NCBI GenBank assembly: GCA_900547435.1
Contig: URGO01000116.1
Span: 1 to 10,322 of the forward strand
Source of the DNA: an uncultured Parabacteroides sp.
GTDB lineage: Bacteria; Bacteroidota; Bacteroidia; Bacteroidales; Tannerellaceae
DNA: 10,322 nucleotides
Direction of reading: 5' to 3'
The translations under genes and the position numbers were made by a program. Positions 1 to 7,925 of the stretch are shown piece after piece (position 1 is the first letter of the stretch; every line of letters starts with the position of its first letter). The notes beneath the pieces are model-generated. The model had not been told where the DNA came from, searched no databases, and worked only from the letters and a program-made list of their open reading frames with translations.

Positions 1-1
1 T

Positions 2-149
2 AAATTTCTGTTCCTGTTCATATGCCTCTCCCAGAGTATCTGTGTGAATCATTGCATTTTGGGAATCCTTTATAAAATCACACAGATTACTGGAAAGAAT
101 ATATTTGCCATTCTTTTCCTGCAGATCGATCCAGACCTGATCAGAAGTA
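2..149 (-). pseudogene. Fragment of an unidentified protein at the left edge, cut at both ends
   Basis: Read on the minus strand, positions 163 down to 2 form one frame without a stop; formally it is open from 198, where a TGA closes it upstream. Its residues look protein-like: after NTSDQVWIDLQEKNGKYILS it continues with a Cys-Asp-Phe stretch and ends near GEAYEQEQKF at the window edge. Codon choice (AAG, GAA, CTG, GGA, ATA) differs somewhat from the outer-membrane protein gene that follows. From about 150 rightward the plus strand clearly encodes a signal peptide, so this frame probably stops being real there. I do not recognise the family. It continues beyond the left edge. It may be a neighbouring gene joined by rearrangement, or foreign sequence joined during assembly. 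Confidence 0.4.
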
Positions 150-1730
150 TTGACAATAGCATCAGCACTGGTATTAAGTACCGGTGCTGCTTTTTCTCAA
201 GGTTTGACGGATGCTTATCGCTATGCGCAAACAGGAGATTTGAGCGGTACGGCCCGTAGTATGAGTATGGGCGGAGCATTTGGCGCTTTGGGAGGTGATA
301 TATCCGTGATAAATACCAATCCAGCCGGATTAGCGGTTTACCGGAGTTCGGAGGTGGTCGCTACGTTGGACGTTTCGGGCGTATCGGCTAAGACGGATTG
401 GCAAGGTACGTCCGAGTCGAAAAACAAGACAAAGTTCAATTTTGATAACTTTGCTTATGTGGGGTATTTCCCTACCGGAAAGGATGCCGGGGTGGTAAGC
501 TGGAATGTAGGTATCTCTTATAATCGGTTAAAGAATTATTCGCGTAGTTACCGGATGAGTATGACCGGTTCGACGGGTTCTTCGATGGCGGATTATATCG
601 CGGCTCGTGCCAATCTGGGCGGACTTACACCGGATTTGATTAATGAGGAAACGGATGGGAATGGCAATATTGTTTATGACCCTTATAATAAGGTAGGTGA
701 CTGGCTTTCCGTTATAGGTGGAAACACAGGTTTTATGAATTACCGGAACGGGCAATACCAATCGGCTTTTCCGGCATCTTCTTACCAACATTCCCTTACG
801 GAGATGCTGGTGAGCGAGAGTGGGGCGATCGATCAGTATGCTCTTGCTTTCGGGATGAATATCTCGGAGTTCCTGCTCTTGGGCGCTACGGTGTCAATTA
901 CAGACCTGAATTATGATTTGTCTTCTTATTATGCGGAGGATTATAACAAGCATACTGATTTTACAAGTTACATGGAGTTGATGAACGGACTGAGTACGGA
1001 TGGTACGGGGTATAACGTGAATGTCGGTGCGATTCTTCGTCCGGTCGATTTCTTGCGTATAGGTGTGGCTTATAATTCGCCTACATGGTATAAGATGACG
1101 GATTCTTATTATGCGGAAAGTGCTTCAGATATACAGGATAATCCGGAAGCGCTTTCTTATTCTTCACCCCGGGATGCCGTTACCGATTATAAATTCCGCA
1201 CACCGGATAAATGGATTTTCAGTGCTGCGGCGATATTTGGACAAACCGCTTTGCTGAGCGTCGATTACGAGGTGATGAATTATCGCCGGATGCGTATGTA
1301 TGATTATAATGGGAATGAGAACGTGGATACGAATACGTCTATCGAGCAATTGTTAGGTGTTTCGAATACCTTACGTGTAGGTGCCGAGGTGAAAGTTACC
1401 CCTCAATTTGCCGTTCGTGCCGGAGCTTCTTGGACCGGAAGCGGTATGAATGATGATTTGAAGAATGGAAATGTAGAAGTGGTTACGGTCGGGACATTAC
1501 CTCATTATACGATTGATAGAGGTATAACCAATTATACGGTAGGATTCGGTTATCGTTTCACGCCCCAGTTCTATGTGGATGTGGCTTGTGTCCTTAAAAC
1601 ATTGAAAGAAGACGCTTATGCATTCTCTTCTATCTATTCGAATGAAGGAGAACCATTGGCTACAGCTATTCCCGCTTCGATGAAAACAAAAACTACACGG
1701 GTCGCTTTGACTCTTGGATATAAATTTTAA
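150..1730 (+). CDS. OmpP1/FadL/TodX-family outer-membrane beta-barrel protein, N-terminus disrupted
   Basis: This is a putative outer-membrane channel of the FadL/OmpP1 family; family members take up hydrophobic compounds, but the substrate here is unknown. Residues 1-17 (TIASALVLSTGAAFS then Gln) are the hydrophobic and cleavage regions of a signal peptide. The mature N-terminus carries the Bacteroidetes OmpP1 signature, roughly residues 32-68, with ARSMSMGGAFGALGGD followed by an INTNPAGLAVYRSSE block. Alternating aromatic/polar strands fill the rest, and the protein ends in GYKF with the terminal Phe typical of barrel proteins. The only available start is TTG at 150; a TGA lies in frame at 138-140. 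The usual Met-Lys-Lys n-region is absent, so the true start has been lost or displaced at a junction near 150. No promoter is visible upstream. Family call is confident; whether it is expressed is doubtful. Confidence 0.88.
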   Translation: MTIASALVLSTGAAFSQGLTDAYRYAQTGDLSGTARSMSMGGAFGALGGDISVINTNPAGLAVYRSSEVVATLDVSGVSAKTDWQGTSESKNKTKFNFDNFAYVGYFPTGKDAGVVSWNVGISYNRLKNYSRSYRMSMTGSTGSSMADYIAARANLGGLTPDLINEETDGNGNIVYDPYNKVGDWLSVIGGNTGFMNYRNGQYQSAFPASSYQHSLTEMLVSESGAIDQYALAFGMNISEFLLLGATVSITDLNYDLSSYYAEDYNKHTDFTSYMELMNGLSTDGTGYNVNVGAILRPVDFLRIGVAYNSPTWYKMTDSYYAESASDIQDNPEALSYSSPRDAVTDYKFRTPDKWIFSAAAIFGQTALLSVDYEVMNYRRMRMYDYNGNENVDTNTSIEQLLGVSNTLRVGAEVKVTPQFAVRAGASWTGSGMNDDLKNGNVEVVTVGTLPHYTIDRGITNYTVGFGYRFTPQFYVDVACVLKTLKEDAYAFSSIYSNEGEPLATAIPASMKTKTTRVALTLGYKF

Positions 1731-1739
1731 GTAGACAAG

Positions 1740-1797
1740 TTAACGAGTTGACAAGGATATAAGGTATAAAACATCTTGTTCCTTGCCAACTCGTTAA
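1740..1797. repeat. Long inverted repeat (18-bp arms) after the barrel gene
   Basis: The left arm TTAACGAGTTGACAAGGA (1740-1757) pairs with the right arm at 1780-1797, whose reverse complement is TTAACGAGTTGGCAAGGA. This is 17 of 18 pairs around a 22-base loop. The hexamer GACAAG also occurs just before the left arm, so there is a short internal direct repeat. A T-rich stretch (1805-1815) follows a few bases later on the plus strand. The structure may act as a terminator for the barrel gene, but the long AT-rich loop and detached T-run are atypical. A dispersed intergenic repeat is the alternative. Confidence 0.6.
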
Positions 1798-1889
1798 TGG
1801 CTTACTTTTCTTTTTCGTCCTTAAAACACCCCTGTTTGTACAAGAAAACCAAGACTTGGAACTTTTTTATAGAGAAAAGCCCGAAATTA

Positions 1890-1917
1890 TTTGGATATTT
1901 CAAATACATTATGTTTT
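1890..1917 (+). promoter_or_regulatory. Weak candidate promoter for the sigma factor gene
   Basis: TTTG at 1890-1893 and TATGTTTT at 1910-1917 resemble the Bacteroides -33 and -7 boxes. The last base of the -7 box is T instead of G, and the 16-bp spacer is shorter than the usual 19-21. The stretch 1798-2005 otherwise holds no gene and is strongly AT-rich, consistent with a promoter region. Confidence 0.2.
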
Positions 1918-2005
1918 TTTGTAGTCAGATAATAAATGTTTAACTCCTAAAAACGATTGCCTATTGCATAACATTACTCTTTAGAAACTATAAATAATAG
2001 CAGTA

Positions 2006-2599
2006 ATGAACAAATTGGATTTGATGACAGACGAAGATCTGGTTGTCCTTTATGCGGAGGGTAATAACACTGCATTCGATGTCTTGTTGAATCGGTATAA
2101 AAGCAGTATTTATTCCTACATATATTTTATTGTTCACAACAAAGAGCTGGCTGAAGATATTTTTCAGGAGACCTTTGTGAAGGTTATTATGACGATAAAG
2201 CAACGTCGCTATACGGACACGGGTAAGTTTAAAGCGTGGATTACGCGGATTGCCCATAATCTGATTATAGACAATTATCGTCAGGAAAGGTGTGAGAATA
2301 CCATTTCGAATGATGAAAGCGAGGTGGACTTGTTCAATAATATTAAATTGTGCGATGGGACGGTTGAAGATCGTATCGTGCGCCATCAAGTGCTTTCGGA
2401 TGTTCGCAAATTGGTAAAATACCTTCCGGATAATCAGCGTGAAGTGTTGGAGCTGCGTTATTATCAAGATCTCAGCTTTAAGGAGATTGCGGATATAACA
2501 GGGGTTAGCATCAATACGGCGTTGGGACGTATGCGATATGCGATTTTGAATCTTCGTCGTATGGCCGAAGAATATCATATTGAATTGTCAATGGCATAA
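2006..2599 (+). CDS. RNA polymerase sigma factor, sigma-70 family, ECF type
   Basis: The 197-residue product is an alternative sigma factor that would direct core RNA polymerase to its own promoter set. Region 2 spans about residues 23-92, with the core-binding segment DIFQETF (51-57) and the promoter-melting segment FKAWITRIAHNLIIDNYRQE (75-94). Region 4 spans about 130-187: LPDNQREVLELRYYQDLSF leads into the helix-turn-helix FKEIADITGVSINTALGRMR, which reads the -35-type element. There is no region 1.1 or 3, and the length is typical for ECF factors. No anti-sigma (FecR-like) gene follows, unlike TonB-linked FecI factors of this phylum, so control is probably by other means. The ATG at 2006 has no Shine-Dalgarno sequence, normal for Bacteroidetes. 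It is probably co-transcribed with the small gene downstream. The regulon cannot be told from sequence. Confidence 0.93.
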   Translation: MNKLDLMTDEDLVVLYAEGNNTAFDVLLNRYKSSIYSYIYFIVHNKELAEDIFQETFVKVIMTIKQRRYTDTGKFKAWITRIAHNLIIDNYRQERCENTISNDESEVDLFNNIKLCDGTVEDRIVRHQVLSDVRKLVKYLPDNQREVLELRYYQDLSFKEIADITGVSINTALGRMRYAILNLRRMAEEYHIELSMA

Positions 2600-2668
2600 A
2601 ATGTGAAAAAAAATAGTAGGATTTACAATAAAATCCATAGCCGTTCGTTTTATAATTGTATTGTTAAA

Positions 2669-2858
2669 ATGAATGCCTATGAAGAAAAACTCTACTATTT
2701 GTATATTAAAAATAACAGAAAAAGGACATACTAATTTGTCGGTTGACAAAGAGATTGGTCCAAAGTCGCAAACACTTGATTTTTTGCGGAATTTTGCCCG
2801 TTCATATCATGTGGAACCAGAATTGGGTACAGCGTTGGGCGGCTATGTTTTAAATTGA
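2669..2858 (+). CDS. Small hypothetical protein downstream of the sigma factor, possibly frameshifted
   Basis: The C-terminal part is convincing: a soluble segment around SQTLDFLRNFARSYHVEP and an ending GGYVLN, with a TGA stop at 2856-2858. It looks like a small conserved Bacteroidales protein, but I cannot name its function. The N-terminus is ambiguous. The frame that stays open starts with ATG at 2673 (MPMKKNSTICILKITEKGHT, 61 residues in all). The overlapping frame from ATG 2669 reads MNAYEEKLYYLYIKNNRK, which looks more protein-like, but stops at TAA 2732-2734. Removing one A from the AAAAA run near 2717-2721 would join the two into 62 residues. The gene lies 69 bp after the sigma gene and before a terminator, so the two probably form one transcript. 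No membrane segment is visible. Confidence 0.55.
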
Positions 2859-2882
2859 TTTGTAGTTTAAAGTGTTGGGAAT

Positions 2883-2924
2883 GTGCAGATAAAGGATATT
2901 CTTTTGTCTGCTCATTCTTTTTTT
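2883..2924 (+). terminator. Hairpin terminator for the sigma factor unit
   Basis: GTGCAGATAAAGG (2883-2895) pairs with CTTTTGTCTGCTC (2901-2913) across the loop ATATT, with one T-T mismatch and two G-T wobbles. It is followed by ATTC and seven Ts (2918-2924). This has the form of an intrinsic terminator on the plus strand. Read from the other side there is an A-run before the hairpin but no T-run after it, so it would stop the convergent tamB-like transcript less well. Confidence 0.75.
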
Positions 2925-2962
2925 ATCATATTCTTCAGGGTGCGGGCGAATGTTATGATTGC

Positions 2963-5900
2963 TTACTTAGGTTGCTCTCGTTTGGTTGTATCTTGTTGCA
3001 AAGGAACAGACCAAAGCGGGCGTTTACGCTGGAAAAGGTCAGAGAATTTTGTGAAATCTTTCTTGAAAATAATACCTACGCCTTGTGTGGTAAGTGATTG
3101 TTTTAGATATTGGTACATATCATTAGCGTGATTGTAGGCTTTCAGACGTATATCTCCGTTACGTGTTAGTTTATATTCCAAATCGAACTCCCCGATAAAT
3201 ACTTGCTTTTGTGTTGCATTGTTTTTGTATCCGAAGTTTCCGTTCAACAAAAGCCTATTATTGAGCAATTGGCTGGAGAGGAGCATTTCGACCTCTGTAT
3301 CTTGGATTCCCCAATCCTGACCTGCACGGATGTTTGTTCCGATTTGTACTTTGTCGGTAATAGAATTGAGCAAGCTGGATAATTGAGCCGAAAGGGTAGA
3401 GGAGGCTACAGCTGTAAACTCGTTCGAGGTTGATCCGGATGCGTAATATTCCGGTGTATAGAACTTGTTTAATACCAACAGATAAATAATCTGACGAGTC
3501 ATCATATCATCGGTATCAATCAAACTCTTCATTTGTTGTTCAAGTTCTTCATTCGATCCCGGCAATTCCAAGTCGAAGCTGATATTGGGCTGACGTAGCA
3601 TTCCGTTCAAGAGCAATACACAATTCACCGGAACACTTGTTCGTGGACTTTCCAGTGCCAGGCTTTGGTCCAGATCGCTTAAATTAGCCGTTAGATTATA
3701 GATGGCATTAATATCCATATTGGCATTGAATGGGTCTCCGTTGAATGAAATCATACTTCCGTCTCGGATTGTAAATTCCTTGCGGATTAGTTGCTGCAAG
3801 CTGAAGTTATAACTTCCCTCTTGGATGGTAAAGTTCCCATACATCCGTAAATCCGATTTGTTCCCATATTGGATTTGCAAACTTCCATTTCCGCTTCCTT
3901 TTATCCTATCTCCGGCATTGGGGTCCATAATCAATTCGATGTTTGCATCGGGCGTGATATCCAATAGGAAATTCATGCGCATTTCCACCCCCTCATTCTC
4001 TGTATCCAGAATCTCATTGGCGATGGAATCCCTTATTGCCTCATTATGCTTTTGCGTAATCTCTTCTTCTACTTTCTTTTTATCTATAAATGTGATGAAA
4101 TCATATTCCGCGGCGGTGGAATTCTTCATAAAATCCAGGAACACGTGGGTGTTCGGTTGGCTTTGCATATTGATGTCAAAATTGATGAGTTGACTATTTC
4201 CGTTGATTGCGGCCGTTCCACTTCCGTAAACCGTTCCGTAGATAACCGGATTGTGTTTTTCCGGTGCGTCAAACATCAGCATATCATTCGCCTGGATATT
4301 CACGTGATAGTCGAAATTCTTGAAATGAGAATGATTGACCGTCAGGTCCACTTTCCCGGAATTATTAAACTTGTCATAAAGCGTCAGGTTCCGGATTCGG
4401 ATGCTATTCTTATCTAAATGGACGGAATCAGAGAAGGTGTAATAGGTATTTAAGAAGTCAATGCCTAAACCTCCGTTCTTGATAAATGCCTCTCCTTCTA
4501 CATTCAATGCTTTAAAAGCCCCATACAGATGTATATATCCGAACCCTTGTCCTTGGACATTCTTTGCGATTTTCTCCATGAACGGGTGTAAGAATGAGAT
4601 ATCAATATCATTGGCATTAAAGTGTAGGGACAATCCGGGCTCACGTTCGGGCGAGCGGACCGGATAGATGTATCCGTCTACTTTTGTCTTTGTCGAATCA
4701 TTCTTATAAATATCTCCTCGCATGAGGATTCCTTGTTGTTCATCATCCCATGCGCTGAAAAGATCCAATTTACCCAATGCGACATTATTGAATGAAAAAT
4801 GCTTTACCTCCAGATCTGTATTGAGCATCCGGCTTCCTTGCAGATCACAAATATTGAACTTACCTGTAGCTTTCCCCGCAAACCGGACATTCTCTACATT
4901 CAGTATGTCGAAGATATATCCTAATTCGATATTATTCAATTGCAGGTTTAGCGTGTCGGAAATATCTTTTGAGACGGTACCGTTTATGGTCAGGAATTCC
5001 GAATCACGAGCAACCCGGAAATGGTCGATATCCACTTTGCCATTATGGATAGTTATCTTTGAGGGCATGATTTTCCATATCGTGTCATTGATGACCAATG
5101 GAGTTTCATGTAAAGCGATTTCGGTCCGCAGGGTCATAGGATTACCCTCTTCATGGGGTTCTTCTATGAAACAGGTCGATGCTGACAAATCCGCCCGGAA
5201 AGTCTGGGTCTTGTTGTTTGCCCATTGTATAAAAGATTGAATGCAATTATCTTTGGCATCCGAATGGAGGTCGATATAATTGCGCATTCCTTTCATATTG
5301 AATTGAGTTGCTTTCAGATTCAGGCTTATTTTATCATCCGGATTACTGCAACTCAGATACCCTCCTTCGAAGTTTGATTTCCCGATACAAAATTGCGGTA
5401 AATAGGCTTCGAAACGGAACTTATTGTAATTATTATTGTAAGACCCCGTGATTCGTGTCTGTTGCTTTATCGTGAAAGGCAATTTCAGGGTAGAAGACAG
5501 ATCTTCCGTATTCTCAAGGGTAAGCAGGAGCGAGAAATTATTTTCCTCGAATTTCCGCGTCTTTTGGGTTACATTGATTAACGTCGGAATATAGGCTTTG
5601 AATGTATTCATAAAACTTGGAACAATCGTGGCAAAAGAGTAAGCCCCTTTTATCTCGCCGTTAATGATATCTGAGGAAATTTGCAGATTCCGGTCGGAGA
5701 TGTGCCCGGAAGCCTTGACCACCAGTTGGTTCAAGAAGAAACGATGAGGCTTTGTCCGGAAATCCAAGCTATCTACTTGGATGTTTCCCTCTACGTTATC
5801 AATCGTATTCCCGGTAAAATCAGCTTTTAAAGACAAGGAAATATCCGGTTCCTCATATTTCTGGGAAAGATTCAGCCTATCCGGACGGAAATGGTCTATA

Positions 5901-7489
5901 TCCGCCACGAAATTGAATACGGAATGTTGCCCTAAATGTTCGAACATCCCCTTGGCGTGTAAAGAACCGTTCGGATCGTTTATCTGAATAGTCCCGTCGA
6001 ATGCCTTTCTTCGGAAATTCCCCGCCAATCGGATATCCTGATAAGTATATTCTTTGAAATCAAACCGGCTGATGTTGGCCTGGATATTTCCGGCAAAATG
6101 TCCGCCGGTCGGGCGTTTCGCATCAATCTCGATAGCACATTTCGCTTTTCCTAAAAGTTCACTTTTCCCTAAGAGCTTTCCTAAATCCAATTCGTTGGTA
6201 CGCACACGCCCTTTTAGAAAAGCGGCAATATTCTCTTTCTTGTTATTTCCGAATACCAGGTCGGTCTGCACAGAGCCGATAGCCGTAGATAGCTTTCCGT
6301 AAGCAATCAGGTGATCAAAGAATCCGGAAATTTCTCCGGTGAAGTTGATTGTACCTAATTGTACCAAAGGCGCAGGCAACTTGACTTTATCTTTGCTGAA
6401 ATTATTAATCAGACTTTCCCAGCCGGGTGTTGTTATGTACATCTTGCTGACTTGTCCGTTGATAAAAGCTTCAGACGGATGGGTGATACCCTTTAGATTC
6501 ATGTTTCCGACCAGTAGCATTTTTGTGCTGTATTTGAGGGTCAGGTTCTCCAGATTGATCTGATTGACGTATCCGTTGGCCCTTGCTGATAGCTCAATGG
6601 AGTCCGTAAAGTTTTTCAAAGCCGGAACAAAAGGCGAGATGTCTTTCAGGCAGATGTGGGATGGAGCAATCTTCAGGGCCAATGCCGCGCTATCCAGGAA
6701 GTTGGAGTAAAGGCTATCCACTTGGGTGAAGTTTACCCGGGCTTCGGAAATGCGCAGGTTGGTTTGCGGTAAACTTATCGCAAAGTTCTGGATATGCGCG
6801 CTATCCGGATTCCCGACAATAGATAAAGACAACTTCTCTAAAGAAAAACCGGAGGCTTCTTTCAGGCTGAGTTTCTTGATTTGGGCATTTATGCTATCAT
6901 TCCGTAATACCTTTAGCGATATTTTCGCGCTCAAATCGCGTATATCAATATGCTTGGCGTTAAACTTGTCCGGTGTTTCCGGCATATCTTCTATGTCGAA
7001 ACGAAAATTCCCTTGGCGAATCAATATTGTGTTGAAACGGAGGTCGATATCGGGCTTGGGTTTAGGTGCTGTGTCTTGGCGGGCAAAAGCGTCAATGACG
7101 AATTGCAGGTTTAACGGGTCTGAGGTGCTTTTCTTGCTTAAATGGATGGTTGGACCGAACAAACGTACTGTGTTGAACACAAGACGCCCCTCCAGTAAAG
7201 GCAATATGTCGAATCCGGCGGCTACGTGATTGGCCTTAAATAACACCTTCCCCTCCTGATCTTCCAGATATAACCCTTCCACTACCAAACGGTTGAACCA
7301 TTCGATATCCACCTGCTCGATTTTTACCGGTACTTTCAGCTTCTTGGTCAGTTCCGTTGTAACAGACTTGGCGATTTTGTCCTGTACGAACGGGATGTTT
7401 ACGAACAGACTCGGTAAAATATAAAGAATCCAAGCTAATGAAAGCAGGAAAACGACTATGTATTTTAAACCTTTGATAGTATATTCAAT
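2963..7489 (-). CDS. tamB: TamB/AsmA-like translocation and assembly module protein (DUF490 C-terminus)
   Basis: This is a very large envelope protein of the AsmA/TamB group. Family members are anchored in the inner membrane, span the periplasm as a long beta-groove, and are tied to outer-membrane protein insertion or lipid transport. The frame is continuous from 7492 to the TAA at 2963, about 1,508 residues if it begins at ATT 7489. Residues 8-30 (GLKYIVVFLLSLAWILYILP onward) form one membrane segment, followed by FVQDKIAKSVTTELTKKLKV, the usual AsmA N-terminus. The middle is repetitive beta-rich sequence. The last roughly 430 residues match the TamB domain, including GSMISFNGDPFNANMDINAI and a conserved LELPGSNEELEQQMKSLI block. 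No ATG, GTG or TTG exists in frame before GTG 7312, and starting there would lose the membrane anchor. The AUU start is therefore inferred, or the start is mutated. No tamA neighbour is visible. The family is confident; the exact start is not. Confidence 0.9.
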   Translation of the reverse strand: MEYTIKGLKYIVVFLLSLAWILYILPSLFVNIPFVQDKIAKSVTTELTKKLKVPVKIEQVDIEWFNRLVVEGLYLEDQEGKVLFKANHVAAGFDILPLLEGRLVFNTVRLFGPTIHLSKKSTSDPLNLQFVIDAFARQDTAPKPKPDIDLRFNTILIRQGNFRFDIEDMPETPDKFNAKHIDIRDLSAKISLKVLRNDSINAQIKKLSLKEASGFSLEKLSLSIVGNPDSAHIQNFAISLPQTNLRISEARVNFTQVDSLYSNFLDSAALALKIAPSHICLKDISPFVPALKNFTDSIELSARANGYVNQINLENLTLKYSTKMLLVGNMNLKGITHPSEAFINGQVSKMYITTPGWESLINNFSKDKVKLPAPLVQLGTINFTGEISGFFDHLIAYGKLSTAIGSVQTDLVFGNNKKENIAAFLKGRVRTNELDLGKLLGKSELLGKAKCAIEIDAKRPTGGHFAGNIQANISRFDFKEYTYQDIRLAGNFRRKAFDGTIQINDPNGSLHAKGMFEHLGQHSVFNFVADIDHFRPDRLNLSQKYEEPDISLSLKADFTGNTIDNVEGNIQVDSLDFRTKPHRFFLNQLVVKASGHISDRNLQISSDIINGEIKGAYSFATIVPSFMNTFKAYIPTLINVTQKTRKFEENNFSLLLTLENTEDLSSTLKLPFTIKQQTRITGSYNNNYNKFRFEAYLPQFCIGKSNFEGGYLSCSNPDDKISLNLKATQFNMKGMRNYIDLHSDAKDNCIQSFIQWANNKTQTFRADLSASTCFIEEPHEEGNPMTLRTEIALHETPLVINDTIWKIMPSKITIHNGKVDIDHFRVARDSEFLTINGTVSKDISDTLNLQLNNIELGYIFDILNVENVRFAGKATGKFNICDLQGSRMLNTDLEVKHFSFNNVALGKLDLFSAWDDEQQGILMRGDIYKNDSTKTKVDGYIYPVRSPEREPGLSLHFNANDIDISFLHPFMEKIAKNVQGQGFGYIHLYGAFKALNVEGEAFIKNGGLGIDFLNTYYTFSDSVHLDKNSIRIRNLTLYDKFNNSGKVDLTVNHSHFKNFDYHVNIQANDMLMFDAPEKHNPVIYGTVYGSGTAAINGNSQLINFDINMQSQPNTHVFLDFMKNSTAAEYDFITFIDKKKVEEEITQKHNEAIRDSIANEILDTENEGVEMRMNFLLDITPDANIELIMDPNAGDRIKGSGNGSLQIQYGNKSDLRMYGNFTIQEGSYNFSLQQLIRKEFTIRDGSMISFNGDPFNANMDINAIYNLTANLSDLDQSLALESPRTSVPVNCVLLLNGMLRQPNISFDLELPGSNEELEQQMKSLIDTDDMMTRQIIYLLVLNKFYTPEYYASGSTSNEFTAVASSTLSAQLSSLLNSITDKVQIGTNIRAGQDWGIQDTEVEMLLSSQLLNNRLLLNGNFGYKNNATQKQVFIGEFDLEYKLTRNGDIRLKAYNHANDMYQYLKQSLTTQGVGIIFKKDFTKFSDLFQRKRPLWSVPLQQDTTKREQPK

Positions 7490-7499
7490 TAATTAGGTA

Positions 7500-7530
7500 C
7501 AAATGTAAACATTATTTCTTATATGTCAAA
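7500..7530 (-). promoter_or_regulatory. Consensus Bacteroides promoter for the tamB-like gene
   Basis: On the minus strand TTTG (7530-7527) is followed by exactly 19 bp and then TACATTTG (7507-7500). This is a full match to the primary Bacteroides promoter (-33 TTTG, -7 TAnnTTTG). Transcription should begin near 7496-7492, leaving only a few bases before the inferred AUU codon at 7489. The -33 TTTG overlaps the stop codon of the upstream GH92 relic (ATTTGA). Confidence 0.75.
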
Positions 7531-7710
7531 TGCCCCAATCCTTGTTCGGATTCGGACCCATTTCCAATTCCAGCACTCCGCCTTTCATAATATCCTGATA
7601 GTCTAAATAACACTTCGTATATTCTTTCCCGTTTAATTTTGCGGATTGAATATAGCGATTCTCCGGATTGTTATGATGAGCCTGTATGCGGAAAGTCTTA
7701 TATCCTGCCG
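7526..7710 (-). pseudogene. C-terminal relic of a GH92 alpha-mannosidase
   Basis: The minus-strand frame contains FRIQAHHNNPENRYIQSAKL, then NGKEYTKCYLDYQDIMKGG and VLELEMGPNPNKDWG, closing at TGA 7528-7526. This is the characteristic C-terminal end of glycoside hydrolase family 92, exo-acting calcium-dependent alpha-mannosidases usually secreted to cut host N-glycan or yeast mannan. Full-length members are around 700 residues or more; here only about 60 are recognisable. The frame formally opens with ATG at 7789, but residues before about 27 (MYYDIHSYSQDN onward) no longer look like the family, and I found no further family sequence in the other minus frames up to 7925. None of the catalytic part is present, so this is a non-functional remnant. 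Its last bases now supply part of the tamB promoter. Confidence 0.75.
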
Positions 7711-7925
7711 GGGATTCGTGCAGGAAATAGCCCCTATACCTATTATATAGAGCATTATCTTGGGAATATGAATGGATATCATAATACAATCTTGTTTAAT
7801 CCTCTACAAATATATAACAAATTCTGTTCTGTATCTCATGGAAAATCTATAATTATTGTTGCTTGTGCAGATTTTGTGACGTAATTTCTGTTTTATATCC
7901 TATGGTTTATTGGTATTGACGGAAT

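Noticed and set aside
44..279. Overlapping frames on both strands at the left edge (44-259 plus; 279-70 minus)
   Set aside because: Both cross the signal-peptide region of the barrel gene and read as cysteine/arginine-rich shadow sequence.
2619..2636. Small hairpin GGATTT/AAATCC between the sigma factor and the small gene
   Set aside because: Six AT-rich pairs without a T-run are weak and expected by chance in such AT-rich sequence.
2600..2962. An anti-sigma (FecR-like) gene after the ECF sigma factor
   Set aside because: The only plausible product is a soluble protein of about 62 residues with no membrane segment, and the next gene is convergent.
3825..7229. Several plus-strand open frames of 68-172 codons lying inside the tamB-like gene
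   Set aside because: They are antisense shadows of a long, well-supported gene. Their residues are low in family-like motifs and rich in Ser/Phe/Arg runs typical of reverse frames.
7639..7884. Plus-strand 81-codon frame opposite the GH92 relic
   Set aside because: It is antisense to the recognisable mannosidase end, has no motif of its own, and no promoter in front.
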